In this document: positions 1-8,150 of the stretch, in pieces
Position numbering within the stretch: the first letter of the stretch is position 1
How the letters are laid out: the number at the start of each line of letters is the position of its first letter
NCBI GenBank assembly: GCA_034521715.1
Contig: JAXHLY010000013.1
Coordinates: 222,701 to 286,700, forward strand
Direction of reading: 5' to 3'
Source: Methylohalomonas sp034521715
Lineage (GTDB): Bacteria; Pseudomonadota; Gammaproteobacteria; Methylohalomonadales; Methylohalomonadaceae
DNA: 64,000 nucleotides
Translations under genes and position numbers: made by a program
Notes under the pieces: model-generated
The model's database searches: none
What the model was told of the DNA's origin: nothing
What the model saw: only the letters and a program-made list of their open reading frames with translations

Positions 1-73
1 AGGCAATTTCACCGGCAGTGACATTTCCAGACGGTTTCCCGATTTCGACAGTTTTATCGAGATGAATCGTTGA
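1..73 (+). CDS. mtnD: Acireductone dioxygenase, C-terminal end (partial)
   Basis: Only the last 23 codons are present, read in the frame that starts at base 2 and ending with TGA at 71-73. The peptide contains GNFTGSDISRRFPDFDSF, which resembles the C-terminus of acireductone dioxygenases (Thr-Gly-Ser-Asp-Ile, then Arg-Phe-Pro). In methionine salvage this enzyme converts acireductone to the keto acid precursor of methionine. The next gene encodes the preceding step (enolase-phosphatase E1), so the usual mtnD-mtnC pairing supports the call. The rest of the gene lies outside the window. Confidence 0.6.
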   Translation, partial: GNFTGSDISRRFPDFDSFIEMNR

Positions 74-142
74 CTCAAAAAGTGTCCCCGGCCCATTGCG
101 AACCGGTCATAATCAATGATCCATTGTTTAGGGTTGTCATAA

Positions 143-823
143 TTGATCAAGGCTGTACTTACCGATATCGAGGGAACGACGACATCCCTGTCGTTCGTGC
201 ACGAAGTGTTGTTCCCTATGCGCGGGGAAACCTGGCCGGGTTTATCCGGCAGCACAGGAATGATGTCGAAGTCCGGGAGCTGCTGGACAGGCTGCTCGAG
301 CAGCAGCAGCGCTATCTCCAATGAAGGGCAGATTATCGACCTGCTGGATTACTGGATGCAGGAAGACCGCAAGGAGACAGTACTGAAATCCCTGCAGGGA
401 TTGATGTGGCGTACCGGGTATGAAAATGGCGACTTTACCGGGCATGTCTATGAGGATGCCGCGCGCAATCTCAGGACGTGGCATGAAGCCGGAATGGAAC
501 TGGCGGTATTTTCGTCCGGATCGGTAGCCGCGCAGAAACTGTTATTCAGACACAGCGACTTTGGTGATTTGACTCCGCTGTTTTCGCATTATTTCGATAC
601 CACAATCGGTACCAAGCGCGAGGCCGGCGCCTATAAAAAAATCGCCACGACAATGTATCATGCGTCAGCGGAGATCCTGTTCCTTTCGGACGTGGTAGAG
701 GAGCTGAATGCGGCACGCGCCGCAGGCATGCAGACAACGCAGTTGATAAGGGACGGCCAGGCGGCCGGGGATCACCCCGTTGCCGCGAGCTTTGATGAAA
801 TTGCATTAAAGACAGGGAACTAA
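143..823 (+). CDS. mtnC: Enolase-phosphatase E1 (2,3-diketo-5-methylthiopentyl-1-phosphate enolase/phosphatase), two frameshifts
   Basis: This HAD-superfamily enzyme enolises and dephosphorylates diketo-methylthiopentyl phosphate in methionine salvage. The TTG start at 143 gives IKAVLTDIEGTTTSLSFV, with the HAD motif I DxEGT. The C-terminal half is colinear with the family: FSSGSVAAQKLLF (motif II Ser), KREAGAYKKIA (motif III Lys) and FLSDVVEELNAA. Between about 210 and 322 the family sequence (YARGNLAGFIRQH) lies in another frame, and the reading then returns to the first frame. The first shift falls in a short T run, where one T seems to be missing. The two compensating shifts look like sequencing indels. 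Length (226 codons) fits the family. It follows mtnD by 69 bp. Confidence 0.85.
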   Translation: MIKAVLTDIEGTTTSLSFVHEVLFPMRGETWPGLSGSTGMMSKSGSCWTGCSSSSSAISNEGQIIDLLDYWMQEDRKETVLKSLQGLMWRTGYENGDFTGHVYEDAARNLRTWHEAGMELAVFSSGSVAAQKLLFRHSDFGDLTPLFSHYFDTTIGTKREAGAYKKIATTMYHASAEILFLSDVVEELNAARAAGMQTTQLIRDGQAAGDHPVAASFDEIALKTGN

Positions 824-839
824 TCCCTGGTCCCGAACC

Positions 840-1493
840 CTAGTCCTTAGCCCCCGCCTCTTCATCGAAGGCCTCGCGGATGCGTTCCGTTTCACGCTGG
901 CGTTCCTGCACCAGTTTCATGAAGGCATGGGCGACGCGCGGTACGTTTTCGAAATAATGGGTCAGATCGTCGTAGTTGGCGCACAGGAGTTCGCAGCGTT
1001 CGATGGCCCTGACTGATGCGGTACGATGCCCGCTCTGGAAGTAACCCATTTCGCCGATCGGTTCGCCCGGCTCGAGATAGGCGATATGCATCCAGTTGCC
1101 ATCAATATCGGTTCTGTAGACTTCCGCCTTGCCGGTCGCCAGTATATACAGGGTCGGGTCTTCCTCATCCTGGATGATGAACTGGTAACCTTCCGGCACG
1201 CTCACTTCGTGAAAGCGCGTACTCAGCGCAGTCAGCTCCGGCTGGCTCAGGGAGGAAAAAACATAACACCTGCGTAACCGGTCAACGCGCTGGCGCTTGA
1301 TCGCGCTTTCCAGCTCATCCGCCGTGACCGATCCCAGTTCCTGGAGGATCTCCCCCAGGCGCCTGGTGTGGCCATCGGTGCCTGCCGTGGCTGACTGACG
1401 TTGCAGGGCGGACTTGATCGTCCCGGGTGCGCAGGCCAGGTATTCGGCCAGGCGGCGCATATAGTACGGTTTGTCCGGGGTTTCTGTAGCCAT
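840..1493 (-). CDS. Cyclic nucleotide-binding domain protein
   Basis: A cytoplasmic protein of 217 residues. The N-terminal part (about 45-75) has an RLGEILQELGSVTADELESA motif of the kind found in GspE/MshE N-terminal domains. A cNMP-binding beta barrel follows (about 85-190), with the phosphate-binding-cassette-like stretch GEPIGEMGYFQSGHRTASVRA. There is no helix-turn-helix C-terminal to it, so it is not a CRP-type activator; it more likely serves as a sensor or adaptor. The ATG at 1493 is chosen because a GAGAGGG Shine-Dalgarno sits just upstream; a longer in-frame start exists at 1526. The ligand (cAMP, c-di-GMP or none) cannot be told from sequence. Confidence 0.75.
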   Translation of the reverse strand: MATETPDKPYYMRRLAEYLACAPGTIKSALQRQSATAGTDGHTRRLGEILQELGSVTADELESAIKRQRVDRLRRCYVFSSLSQPELTALSTRFHEVSVPEGYQFIIQDEEDPTLYILATGKAEVYRTDIDGNWMHIAYLEPGEPIGEMGYFQSGHRTASVRAIERCELLCANYDDLTHYFENVPRVAHAFMKLVQERQRETERIREAFDEEAGAKD

Positions 1494-1583
1494 GGCAATC
1501 CCTCTCTTCAGGCCATCATATACCACACACCGCCATGCCGGAACCCATTGTTAAAGATGCCCTGTGCACGCAGGGAGACTTAA

Positions 1584-1868
1584 TCAGGCAGTAATTTCAT
1601 CCCGGCGGCATTCCTCGATAACGTCCGGTGGAATGCGTTTGAGTGCAGTGATGATCAGAAAAGGGACAACCAGCAAATCATCCAGCTGACCGATAATCGG
1701 GAACCAGTCGGGCACGAGGTCGACGGGAGACAGGAGATACAGCAACGCGAATCCCAGCAGCCAGCGGGGCAGGCATGGTGTACGCGGGTGTTTCAGGACG
1801 CGACGGTAGACATTGATCTCGGTGCGGACTTTGGCAACGAGCTGACGCCAGGCGGATAAAGTGGCCAT
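1584..1868 (-). CDS. DUF1232 (YkvA-like) small membrane protein
   Basis: A 94-residue protein with the DUF1232 signature. A basic N-terminal amphipathic segment is followed by a hydrophobic stretch (LLGFALLYLLSPVDLVPDW), the SPVDLVPD turn, and a second hydrophobic segment containing GQLDDLLVVPFLI. DUF1232 proteins are small, probably inner-membrane proteins of unknown role. The gene stands alone between the cNMP-binding gene and ybdD, separated from the latter by a repeat-bearing spacer. Confidence 0.8.
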   Translation of the reverse strand: MATLSAWRQLVAKVRTEINVYRRVLKHPRTPCLPRWLLGFALLYLLSPVDLVPDWFPIIGQLDDLLVVPFLIITALKRIPPDVIEECRRDEITA

Positions 1869-2064
1869 GGTATTTATTGGTTAATCGGTTGAATTTTGAT
1901 CCGCGTCGGATGAAACGTTCCTTCTCCCTTCGGCATAAAAACAGGATGAGGAAGTCATCCTGGCTCTCACCCTGACTCTCTCCCAGAGGGAGGGGTATAA
2001 ATTGCGAGGCAATCGCCTCAGGGAGTTGCCAGTCAACCAATCAACTAATTAACCGGTTAACCAT
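1869..2064. repeat. Intergenic spacer with hairpin repeat and AACCAATC-type sequence
   Basis: This 196-bp spacer holds no gene. It contains a CTCTCCCAGAGGGAG hairpin near 1978-1993, the same core as one unit of the tandem hairpin array at 20434-20719. It ends with an AT-rich run of CAACCAATCAACTAATTAACC type (about 2031-2066), which recurs near cbbQ/cbbO and after the metallopeptidase-like gene. Both look like dispersed extragenic repeats of this genome. Confidence 0.5.
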
Positions 2065-2262
2065 TTAACAGCAACGGTTGGGTTTGTTCCATTTACGCTG
2101 CTGTTCGGCAAGGTAGAACTCGCGTCGGCTCATGGGGCGTTCACCGCTGTCGGCATGTTCCTGCCGCCAGTGGCGGAGGTAGCGTTGATAGGCGTCATCA
2201 CCTGTCAATGTCAGCAGTCCCTGCCAGAGGTTGCGTGCTCGATGTTTCAGTTTAGCTGTCAT
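2065..2262 (-). CDS. ybdD: YbdD/YjiX family protein
   Basis: A 65-residue protein matching the YbdD/YjiX (DUF466) family: a basic N-terminus, then LTGDDAYQRYLRHWRQEH and a MSRREFYLAEQQRKWN C-terminal motif. This family almost always follows a CstA/BtsT-type transporter gene and is thought to assist it. Here it overlaps the end of cstA by 11 bp, so the two are translationally coupled. Confidence 0.9.
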   Translation of the reverse strand: MTAKLKHRARNLWQGLLTLTGDDAYQRYLRHWRQEHADSGERPMSRREFYLAEQQRKWNKPNRCC

Positions 2263-4318
2263 GGACCAGTTGCGTGCGTATATAGGGGGCTTCCGACGAC
2301 GGCCGATGTGAACGTCCGGTTAATTCACGATAGCATACCCGCAATGTTTCGAACACCAGCACCCAGGTGGTAATAAGAAAGAATATCGTCAGTCCGGCAT
2401 TCACGCGGTCATTGAAGATCAGTTGCGGTGCCTGGGCGGCCATCTCCGGTGACAACAGCCCGGCCTTCAGTTGTTCGCTCAGCTGTTCGGCATGGGCCAG
2501 GAAGCCGAGGCGCGTATCGGGGCTGAAGAGTTTGGCCCAGGCCGCGCTGGTGGTTACCACGATCAGCCAGATCAGCGGCAGACCTGTAACCCAGGCAAAG
2601 CGCAGTTTACCGGACTTGATCAGGATGGTAGTGCCGACACACAGGGCTATTGCGGCAAGCATCTGGTTGGATATGCCGAACAGCGGCCAGAGACTGTTGA
2701 TACCGCCGCGTGGATCGATCGTGCCCATGTAAAGAAAATAGCCCCAGGCGCCGACGACCAGTGCCGAGGACATCAGCACACCGGGATACCAGCTGGTCTC
2801 ACCGAATTTCGGCCAGATGTTGCCGAGCAGATCCTGCAGCATGAAACGCGCCACGCGGGTACCGGCATCAAGGGTAGTGAGAATGAACAGGGCCTCGAAC
2901 ATGATCGCGAAGTGATACCATAAGGCTGGCAGCATCTGGCCGAAGGCGCCGGCGAAGATACTGGCCATGCCGACGGCCAGCGAAGGCGCGCCACCCGTAC
3001 GCGCGAACAGGTTATCCTCGCCCATGGTGGCGGCCAGGCCGTTCATCTGCTCCATGGTGACCGGATAGCCCATGGCGGTGATATTGGCGATGGCCGCGGT
3101 GCCTTCGCCGACAACGCCGGGGGGACTGTTGATAGCGAAATAGATGCCGGGTTCCAGTACACAGGCGGCGATCATGGCCATGATGCCGACGAAAGACTCC
3201 ATCATCATGCCCCCATAACCGATGAAGCGCGCTTCGCTCTCGTTGCTGATCAGCTTCGGCGTCGTGCCGGATGCGATAAGGGAATGGAAACCGGATATGG
3301 CACCACAGGCAATGGTAATAAAGACGAAGGGAAACAGTTTGCCGGCGAATATCGGGCCGGTTCCGTCAATAAACTGGGTCAGCGCCGGCATCTTTACATC
3401 GGGCTGCACGATAAGCAGTGCAATTGCCAGCACAAAAATTGTGCCCAGTTTCATGAATGTAGACAGGTAGTCGCGCGGTGCCAGTAACAGCCACACCGGT
3501 AATACGGCCGCCGCAAAGCCGTAGCCGATGACCATCAGTGCCATGGTCGGAGCATCGTAGTCGAACCAGTGGCCGATACCCCATTGTTCGACCCAGCCAC
3601 CGGCTACTACCGCGAACAAGAGCAGCGATACGCCGATCAGTGTCGACTCAAGCACTCGCCCGGGCCTTATATTTTTCATGTAGAGGCCGATCAGTATGGC
3701 AATCGGTATCGTCATGCCGACGGTGAACGTGCTCCAGGGGCTGTGTTTCATGGCGTTGACCACGACCAGCCCGAGCACGGCGATAAGGATAATCATGATG
3801 GTCATGACACCGACGAGTGCGACCCCACCGCCGACCGGACCGAGTTCGTCGCGTGCCATCTGCCCCAGTGATCGGCCGTTACGGCGCATGGAAAAGAACA
3901 GGGTGACGAAATCCTGCACGCAGCCGCCGATCACCGCACCGATCAGTATCCAGATCGTTCCCGGCAGATAACCGAACTGGGCCGCGAGTGTCGGTCCGAT
4001 CAGCGGGCCGGGGCCGGAGATGGCAGCAAAGTGATGGCCGAAGACGATCCATTTGTTGGTCGGCATGTAATCGCGGCCGTTATCGAAGCGCTCCGCCGGC
4101 GTCGCCCGGCTGGCGTCCACGGCCAGTACCCTGGCGGCGATAAAGGCGCTGTAGAAACGGTAGCTGATGGCATAGACGCAGACAGCGGCGACGAGAAACC
4201 AGACACTGTTGATGGCTTCGCCGCGATGCAGAGCGATACCACCTATGGCGGCCGCACCGCTGACGGCGATGATCAGCCAGAGAAAGACTTTCAGAATGAT
4301 GTTTCGTGATTGCGGCAT
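2252..4318 (-). CDS. cstA: Carbon starvation protein A (CstA/BtsT family transporter)
   Basis: An inner-membrane protein of 688 residues, the usual length for CstA, with many transmembrane helices. Family stretches are easy to see: RDYMPTNKWIVFGHHFAAIS, GPGPLIGPTLAAQFGYLPG, SGFHSLIASGTTPKLI and LFGISNQMLAAIAL. CstA and BtsT take up pyruvate and perhaps peptides when carbon is limiting. The ATG at 4318 begins MPQSRNIILKVFLW, a normal family N-terminus. No frameshift is seen. It is divergent from the symporter gene at 4624 across a 305-bp spacer that should hold both promoters, and it is coupled to ybdD downstream. Confidence 0.95.
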   Translation of the reverse strand: MPQSRNIILKVFLWLIIAVSGAAAIGGIALHRGEAINSVWFLVAAVCVYAISYRFYSAFIAARVLAVDASRATPAERFDNGRDYMPTNKWIVFGHHFAAISGPGPLIGPTLAAQFGYLPGTIWILIGAVIGGCVQDFVTLFFSMRRNGRSLGQMARDELGPVGGGVALVGVMTIMIILIAVLGLVVVNAMKHSPWSTFTVGMTIPIAILIGLYMKNIRPGRVLESTLIGVSLLLFAVVAGGWVEQWGIGHWFDYDAPTMALMVIGYGFAAAVLPVWLLLAPRDYLSTFMKLGTIFVLAIALLIVQPDVKMPALTQFIDGTGPIFAGKLFPFVFITIACGAISGFHSLIASGTTPKLISNESEARFIGYGGMMMESFVGIMAMIAACVLEPGIYFAINSPPGVVGEGTAAIANITAMGYPVTMEQMNGLAATMGEDNLFARTGGAPSLAVGMASIFAGAFGQMLPALWYHFAIMFEALFILTTLDAGTRVARFMLQDLLGNIWPKFGETSWYPGVLMSSALVVGAWGYFLYMGTIDPRGGINSLWPLFGISNQMLAAIALCVGTTILIKSGKLRFAWVTGLPLIWLIVVTTSAAWAKLFSPDTRLGFLAHAEQLSEQLKAGLLSPEMAAQAPQLIFNDRVNAGLTIFFLITTWVLVFETLRVCYRELTGRSHRPSSEAPYIRTQLVHDS

Positions 4319-4623
4319 TGTTCGTTCGGATTTTATGGTTGCCGGCTTTTTCTGCGGACAGACGGTTTCGGGTCTGTTTTAACGGTAGCAGTGTAATCAG
4401 AAAAACAGCGCTTGGGTACCTTGCACCGGTTTTGCATCGGCGCCCGCAGTGACCTTATGATGCCCTGACCGCAGTGTCGGCGGATATTGTAACTCATTGA
4501 TTAATAATTAATGGTCGCCCCGAACCGGCCGCAGTGCCGCGGCCACCGCGTTTCCCGGGCACAGTGAGAAAATCGTCATCAGGGCGGTTGTTCAAAGCGA
4601 CCAAAAAATAACGGGAGAACGGA
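4319..4623. promoter_or_regulatory. Divergent promoter region between cstA and the symporter gene
   Basis: No gene is visible in this 305-bp spacer between divergent start codons. An AT-rich island (ATTGATTAATAATTAATGG, about 4497-4515) lies in the half nearest the symporter. A CGGGAGAACGGAG stretch just before 4624 can act as the ribosome-binding site for the symporter GTG start. I cannot assign specific promoter boxes or regulator sites. Confidence 0.4.
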
Positions 4624-6009
4624 GTGAATGCGGTTTTACTCGGGGTTGTCGTTTATGTTGTCGTCCAGTTCGCGCTTGGCTTGTATGTCTCACGGCATAT
4701 CGCCAGTGAAACGGACTACCTGCTCGCCGGCCGGCGCCTGGGACTGGGGTTGGCAACCTTTACGGTTTTTGCTACCTGGTTCGGTGCCGAAACCGTGGTC
4801 GGTTCGGCCGGCAATATTTACACTACCGGCCTGTCCGCGGATACCGCCGAGCCGTTCGGCTATGCCCTGTGCCTGATCCTGCTTGGATTGTTTTTCGCCG
4901 CGCAATTGTGGCGCAATCAGTACACGACGTTCGGTGATTTTTTCGCCCGGCGCTATTCGACCGGGGTCAGCCGGCTGTTCGTGCTGCTGGTCGTGCCTGC
5001 CGGCGTGTTCTGGGCGGCCGCCCAGATCCGCGCCTTCGGCCAGGTTGTCAGCGTCATTTCCGATATCGACACGCCGGTTGCCATTACCGTCGCCGCCGCG
5101 GTGGTCATTATTTATACCGCCGCCGGCGGGCTGATGGCGACGGCGGTGACCGACCTGCTGCAGGGCCTGGCATTGATAGTGGGTCTGGTGGTGCTGTACC
5201 TGGCGGTACTGGATCACATCGGCGGTTTCCAGGCGGGTATCGACATGATGCAGGCCGAACGCCTGCGGTTTTTCAGTGCTCCGGACATGAGCCGCTGGGA
5301 ATTGATCGAATCCTGGGCGATACCTATCTGTGGTGCAACGCTGGCAGCGGAATCCATCGCCCGAATCCTCGGTGCAAGATCCGCTGCGACCGCGCGCAAT
5401 TCGGCGGTCCTGGCCGGTATCCTGTATTTCAGTGTAGGCCTGATGCCGGTCTACCTGGGCCTGGTCGGCCCGGAACTGGTGCCAGGCCTGGCTGATCCGG
5501 AACAGATCGTGCCAACGCTGGCGCGCGATTATTTGTCCACGTTCACTTACATTGTTTTCACCGGGGCGCTGATCTCGGCGATCCTGTCGACGGTGGACAG
5601 TGCACTGCTGGCTGCCGGCGGCCTGATTTCACACAACATCGTGGTACCGCTCCGGCCCTCGACAAGCGAGCACGGCAAATTATTCGTGGCACGGTTCTCC
5701 GTCGTCGGGCTGGGGCTGATTGCCTATCTGCTGGCCCTGCAGGCGCAGGGTGTATACGACCTCATCGCCACCGCGGTATCGTTTGGCACCGCCGGTGTTT
5801 TCATCTGTGGCGTCATCGGACTGTTCACGGCTGTCGGCGGCCGCTATGCCGCCTATGCGGCATTGCTGACCGGTGCCATTGTCTGGTTCTTCGGTGAGTA
5901 TGCTTATGGCTGGAGTACGCCGTATATCGTTTCCCTGGCGGCCGCGCTGGTGGCCTATCTGGTTGCCGCTGGCATGGAACATTACCGATGGTCAGTGCGC
6001 GGTGCATAA
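4624..6009 (+). CDS. Sodium:solute symporter (SSS family)
   Basis: An inner-membrane symporter of 461 residues with about a dozen transmembrane helices. It shows the SSS pattern: SETDYLLAGRRLGLGLA after the first helix, FATWFGAETVVGSAGNIY, YTTFGDFFARRYS, and the late sodium-site helix ISAILSTVDSALLAAGGLIS. The substrate cannot be named; the protein is shorter than the PutP type and resembles uncharacterised SSS members. The GTG start at 4624 is favoured by the purine-rich ribosome-binding site upstream and by a family-like N-terminus (NAVLLGVVVYVVVQF). It is followed 38 bp later by the unknown gene at 6048, so the two may be co-transcribed. Confidence 0.85.
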   Translation: MNAVLLGVVVYVVVQFALGLYVSRHIASETDYLLAGRRLGLGLATFTVFATWFGAETVVGSAGNIYTTGLSADTAEPFGYALCLILLGLFFAAQLWRNQYTTFGDFFARRYSTGVSRLFVLLVVPAGVFWAAAQIRAFGQVVSVISDIDTPVAITVAAAVVIIYTAAGGLMATAVTDLLQGLALIVGLVVLYLAVLDHIGGFQAGIDMMQAERLRFFSAPDMSRWELIESWAIPICGATLAAESIARILGARSAATARNSAVLAGILYFSVGLMPVYLGLVGPELVPGLADPEQIVPTLARDYLSTFTYIVFTGALISAILSTVDSALLAAGGLISHNIVVPLRPSTSEHGKLFVARFSVVGLGLIAYLLALQAQGVYDLIATAVSFGTAGVFICGVIGLFTAVGGRYAAYAALLTGAIVWFFGEYAYGWSTPYIVSLAAALVAYLVAAGMEHYRWSVRGA

Positions 6010-6047
6010 GTGTTAATGCAAACGATATTGTCAACCAGGCCTGAATA

Positions 6048-7157
6048 ATGAGGCACGATCCGACAAAGACACAGCCTATTGTCGTCCATGCCAGTCACTG
6101 GCCCTTTTACCTGCGGCAATTACTGATTGGCCTGCTCGTTCTGGTTGTGTTGCTCGCAGGCGTGGCAGCGGCCGGACTGGTTCGCTATGAACAGCAGCGC
6201 GGCTTTTTCGCCCCGGCATGGGGCCCCGACGGCGCTGTCTATTTTGTCGAACGCGAGGCCCGCGGGTTGCTGATCGGTATTGACTGGCAAACGCTGGACG
6301 CACCCAACTGGACCTGGGTCTGGAGTGATCGCGTTAGTATACGGCGTCTGCATCCGGATACCGGCGAGCTGCGCACGCTGCGGACCTGGACGGATACGCC
6401 GGTCGCCGGCCGGTTTATCAATGCACCGCGCAGCAGCGCCTTCGGTGTTCTGCTGGCGACGCTGAATACCGGTGCCGGTCTCAATTTCACTGTCAACATC
6501 AGTGTACCGACAGACAGGGCCGCCGATGATTCTGAACTGAAACGACAGCAGAAACTGTTTACCGGCCGGGCCGACAACATTCTCAGCCAGATGCGTGAAT
6601 TGATCGCCGTTCCCGGTGACGGGTTTTTCCCGGCAGCCATCGTGACTACGATCAACAATGAGGATTACGAGGTATTGCTGCAGAATAATGAATTCAGCCG
6701 GCTGTATCCCGATGGCATACCGGCCACACTGCTGGAGGATTTGTCACGGCGGGAGGCTGTCGCCATGCAGGCGCGGGTGGTGGAGAAACGCAATGCCCTG
6801 ATTGAGGGGTATCAACGCCAGGGACTGGACCGGACAGAGGCCGTCAGACGGGCGGATGCCGATCTTGCTGCAGAGGGTTACAAGGTACTGCAACCAAGAC
6901 TGATTGCCATGCAGATTGAAGAGCCCGAAAAGGGTGAACGTGTTTTTTCCATTAGCGCCGATGATTTCAGTGACGGTTATTTCAGTGACATCGCTGCCGC
7001 GATCGAACAGCCGGGAATGCCGGTCAGCAAGGCCGACAAACCCTATAAGGTGGATCAGACGGAGGCCATCGCGCTGAATGAATGGCTGGCCGGCGGCGCG
7101 GTTTCCTGGGTGGTAGAGACTGACGGCCGGTATTACCGTCTGCTGGTACGTTACTAA
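6048..7157 (+). CDS. Unknown membrane-anchored protein
   Basis: I do not recognise this 369-residue protein. It has a short cytoplasmic N-terminus, one transmembrane helix (about residues 24-45, LLIGLLVLVVLLAGVAAAGL) and a large, probably periplasmic domain. That domain begins with a WGPDGAVYFVEREARG stretch and includes a charged helical region (about 230-290, rich in Arg/Glu). No catalytic motif stands out. Composition and codon use match its neighbours, and the frame is intact. Its position 38 bp after the symporter suggests a shared transcript. Confidence 0.65.
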   Translation: MRHDPTKTQPIVVHASHWPFYLRQLLIGLLVLVVLLAGVAAAGLVRYEQQRGFFAPAWGPDGAVYFVEREARGLLIGIDWQTLDAPNWTWVWSDRVSIRRLHPDTGELRTLRTWTDTPVAGRFINAPRSSAFGVLLATLNTGAGLNFTVNISVPTDRAADDSELKRQQKLFTGRADNILSQMRELIAVPGDGFFPAAIVTTINNEDYEVLLQNNEFSRLYPDGIPATLLEDLSRREAVAMQARVVEKRNALIEGYQRQGLDRTEAVRRADADLAAEGYKVLQPRLIAMQIEEPEKGERVFSISADDFSDGYFSDIAAAIEQPGMPVSKADKPYKVDQTEAIALNEWLAGGAVSWVVETDGRYYRLLVRY

Positions 7158-7167
7158 GGCATTATGC

Positions 7168-7266
7168 ATGGCGATCCGGCAGACAGCGGGCTTATGGGGC
7201 GGGGTAATGCTGTTTGCAGCAATCATGCTGCTGCCGGCAGTCTGGGATATACCGTTGGTTCGATAA
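7168..7266 (+). CDS. Short hydrophobic reading frame, possible 5' remnant of a transporter gene
   Basis: A 32-codon frame starting 10 bp after the previous stop. It encodes MAIRQTAGLWGGVMLFA and then IMLLPAVWDIPLVR, a basic start followed by one hydrophobic helix. It looks like the N-terminus of a membrane transporter (DASS/SLC13 proteins begin in a similar way), but it ends immediately before the heptanucleotide repeat. It may be a gene remnant cut off by the repeat, or chance. Confidence 0.25.
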   Translation: MAIRQTAGLWGGVMLFAAIMLLPAVWDIPLVR

Positions 7267-7270
7267 TGAA

Positions 7271-7473
7271 GTGAACGGTGAATCGTGAATCGTGAATCGT
7301 GAATCGTGAATCGTGAATCGTGAATCGTGAATCGTGAATCGTGAATCGTGAATCGTGAATCGTGAATCGTGAATCGTGAATCGTGAATCGTGAATCGTGA
7401 ATCGTGAATCGTGAATCGTGAATCGTGAATCGTGAATCGTGAATCGTGAATCGTGAATCGTGAATCGTGAATT
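7271..7473. repeat. Heptanucleotide tandem repeat (GTGAATC), 29 units
   Basis: The unit GTGAATC is repeated without interruption 27 times from 7278 to 7466, with one variant unit at each edge (GTGAACG at 7271, GTGAATT at 7467). The total is 203 bp, exactly 29 x 7. Because 7 is not a multiple of 3, all frames read it as repeated peptides (HDSRFTI on the minus strand), which are not genuine proteins. Repeats of this type change copy number by slippage, and their length is often misassembled. It lies between convergent genes. Confidence 0.95.
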
Positions 7474-7600
7474 TTACGATAGAGAATTCTGAAAAGTTCC
7501 CGGCAGGAGCCTGGTTTGTCGAGCGAATCATCGATCTGGCCATTCGCGCAGCAAGCTGCGCTCCTGCACGAGATACGTTTAACATTTCACGTTTCACCAT

Positions 7601-8143
7601 TCACCAGTCCAGCTCAGGTTGCGTGCCCCGGTCGTAATAGATTCTGTCCGCCTCGAGCCGGGCCACCGGATTCGGCTGATGCCGCATGGTGCTGTTCATG
7701 CCGGTGATATGTAGTATCTCGTGGCCCTGCAGTACAAGGTAATCACTGATCAGCTGTCGGTGACAGCGGCCGGGATCGCGTTCGGCGCACATGAACGCGG
7801 CGGGTGCGACTGATGCCAGTCTCAGACTTTCGTCGATGGCTACGCGAAAGGCTGTTGAATTCATATGTGCGGCAAAATTCCGAAGAGCGCCTTCCGGCAG
7901 CGCTTCAAGACCGTCTGTGTCGATACCGCCTTCACGCCTGCCACCGAGCGATTCACCATACCAGTGATAATCGATCCCGGCTGCCGCAAGCCCGCGGCGC
8001 AGGCTACCCTGGTTGAGTTGCGGTAAACGGCGTGAGCCGGGATAGCGGCGGATATCGAATAGCAGCGAAATGCCATGGACCACGAGCCAGTCAGTAAAAA
8101 CATCCAATGAATGGTTGCTGTGGCCGATAGTATATAACCGCAC
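7601..8143 (-). CDS. DUF488 domain protein
   Basis: A 180-residue cytoplasmic protein of the DUF488 family. It starts MRLYTIGHSNHSLDVF, the diagnostic TIGHS motif, and continues with DIRRYPGSRRLPQLNQ and the conserved CAERDPGRCHRQLISDYL. The Cys-Ala-Glu/Cys-His motif near the C-terminus is typical. The molecular function of the family is unknown. Length and frame are intact. It sits just downstream of the FimX-like gene on the same strand (7-bp gap), so it may be its operon partner. Confidence 0.88.
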   Translation of the reverse strand: MRLYTIGHSNHSLDVFTDWLVVHGISLLFDIRRYPGSRRLPQLNQGSLRRGLAAAGIDYHWYGESLGGRREGGIDTDGLEALPEGALRNFAAHMNSTAFRVAIDESLRLASVAPAAFMCAERDPGRCHRQLISDYLVLQGHEILHITGMNSTMRHQPNPVARLEADRIYYDRGTQPELDW

Positions 8144-8150
8144 TGTACGG

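Noticed and set aside
7223..7600. 125-codon minus-strand frame with HDSRFTI repeats
   Set aside because: It is the translation of the heptamer array; all frames across the array are open and repetitive.
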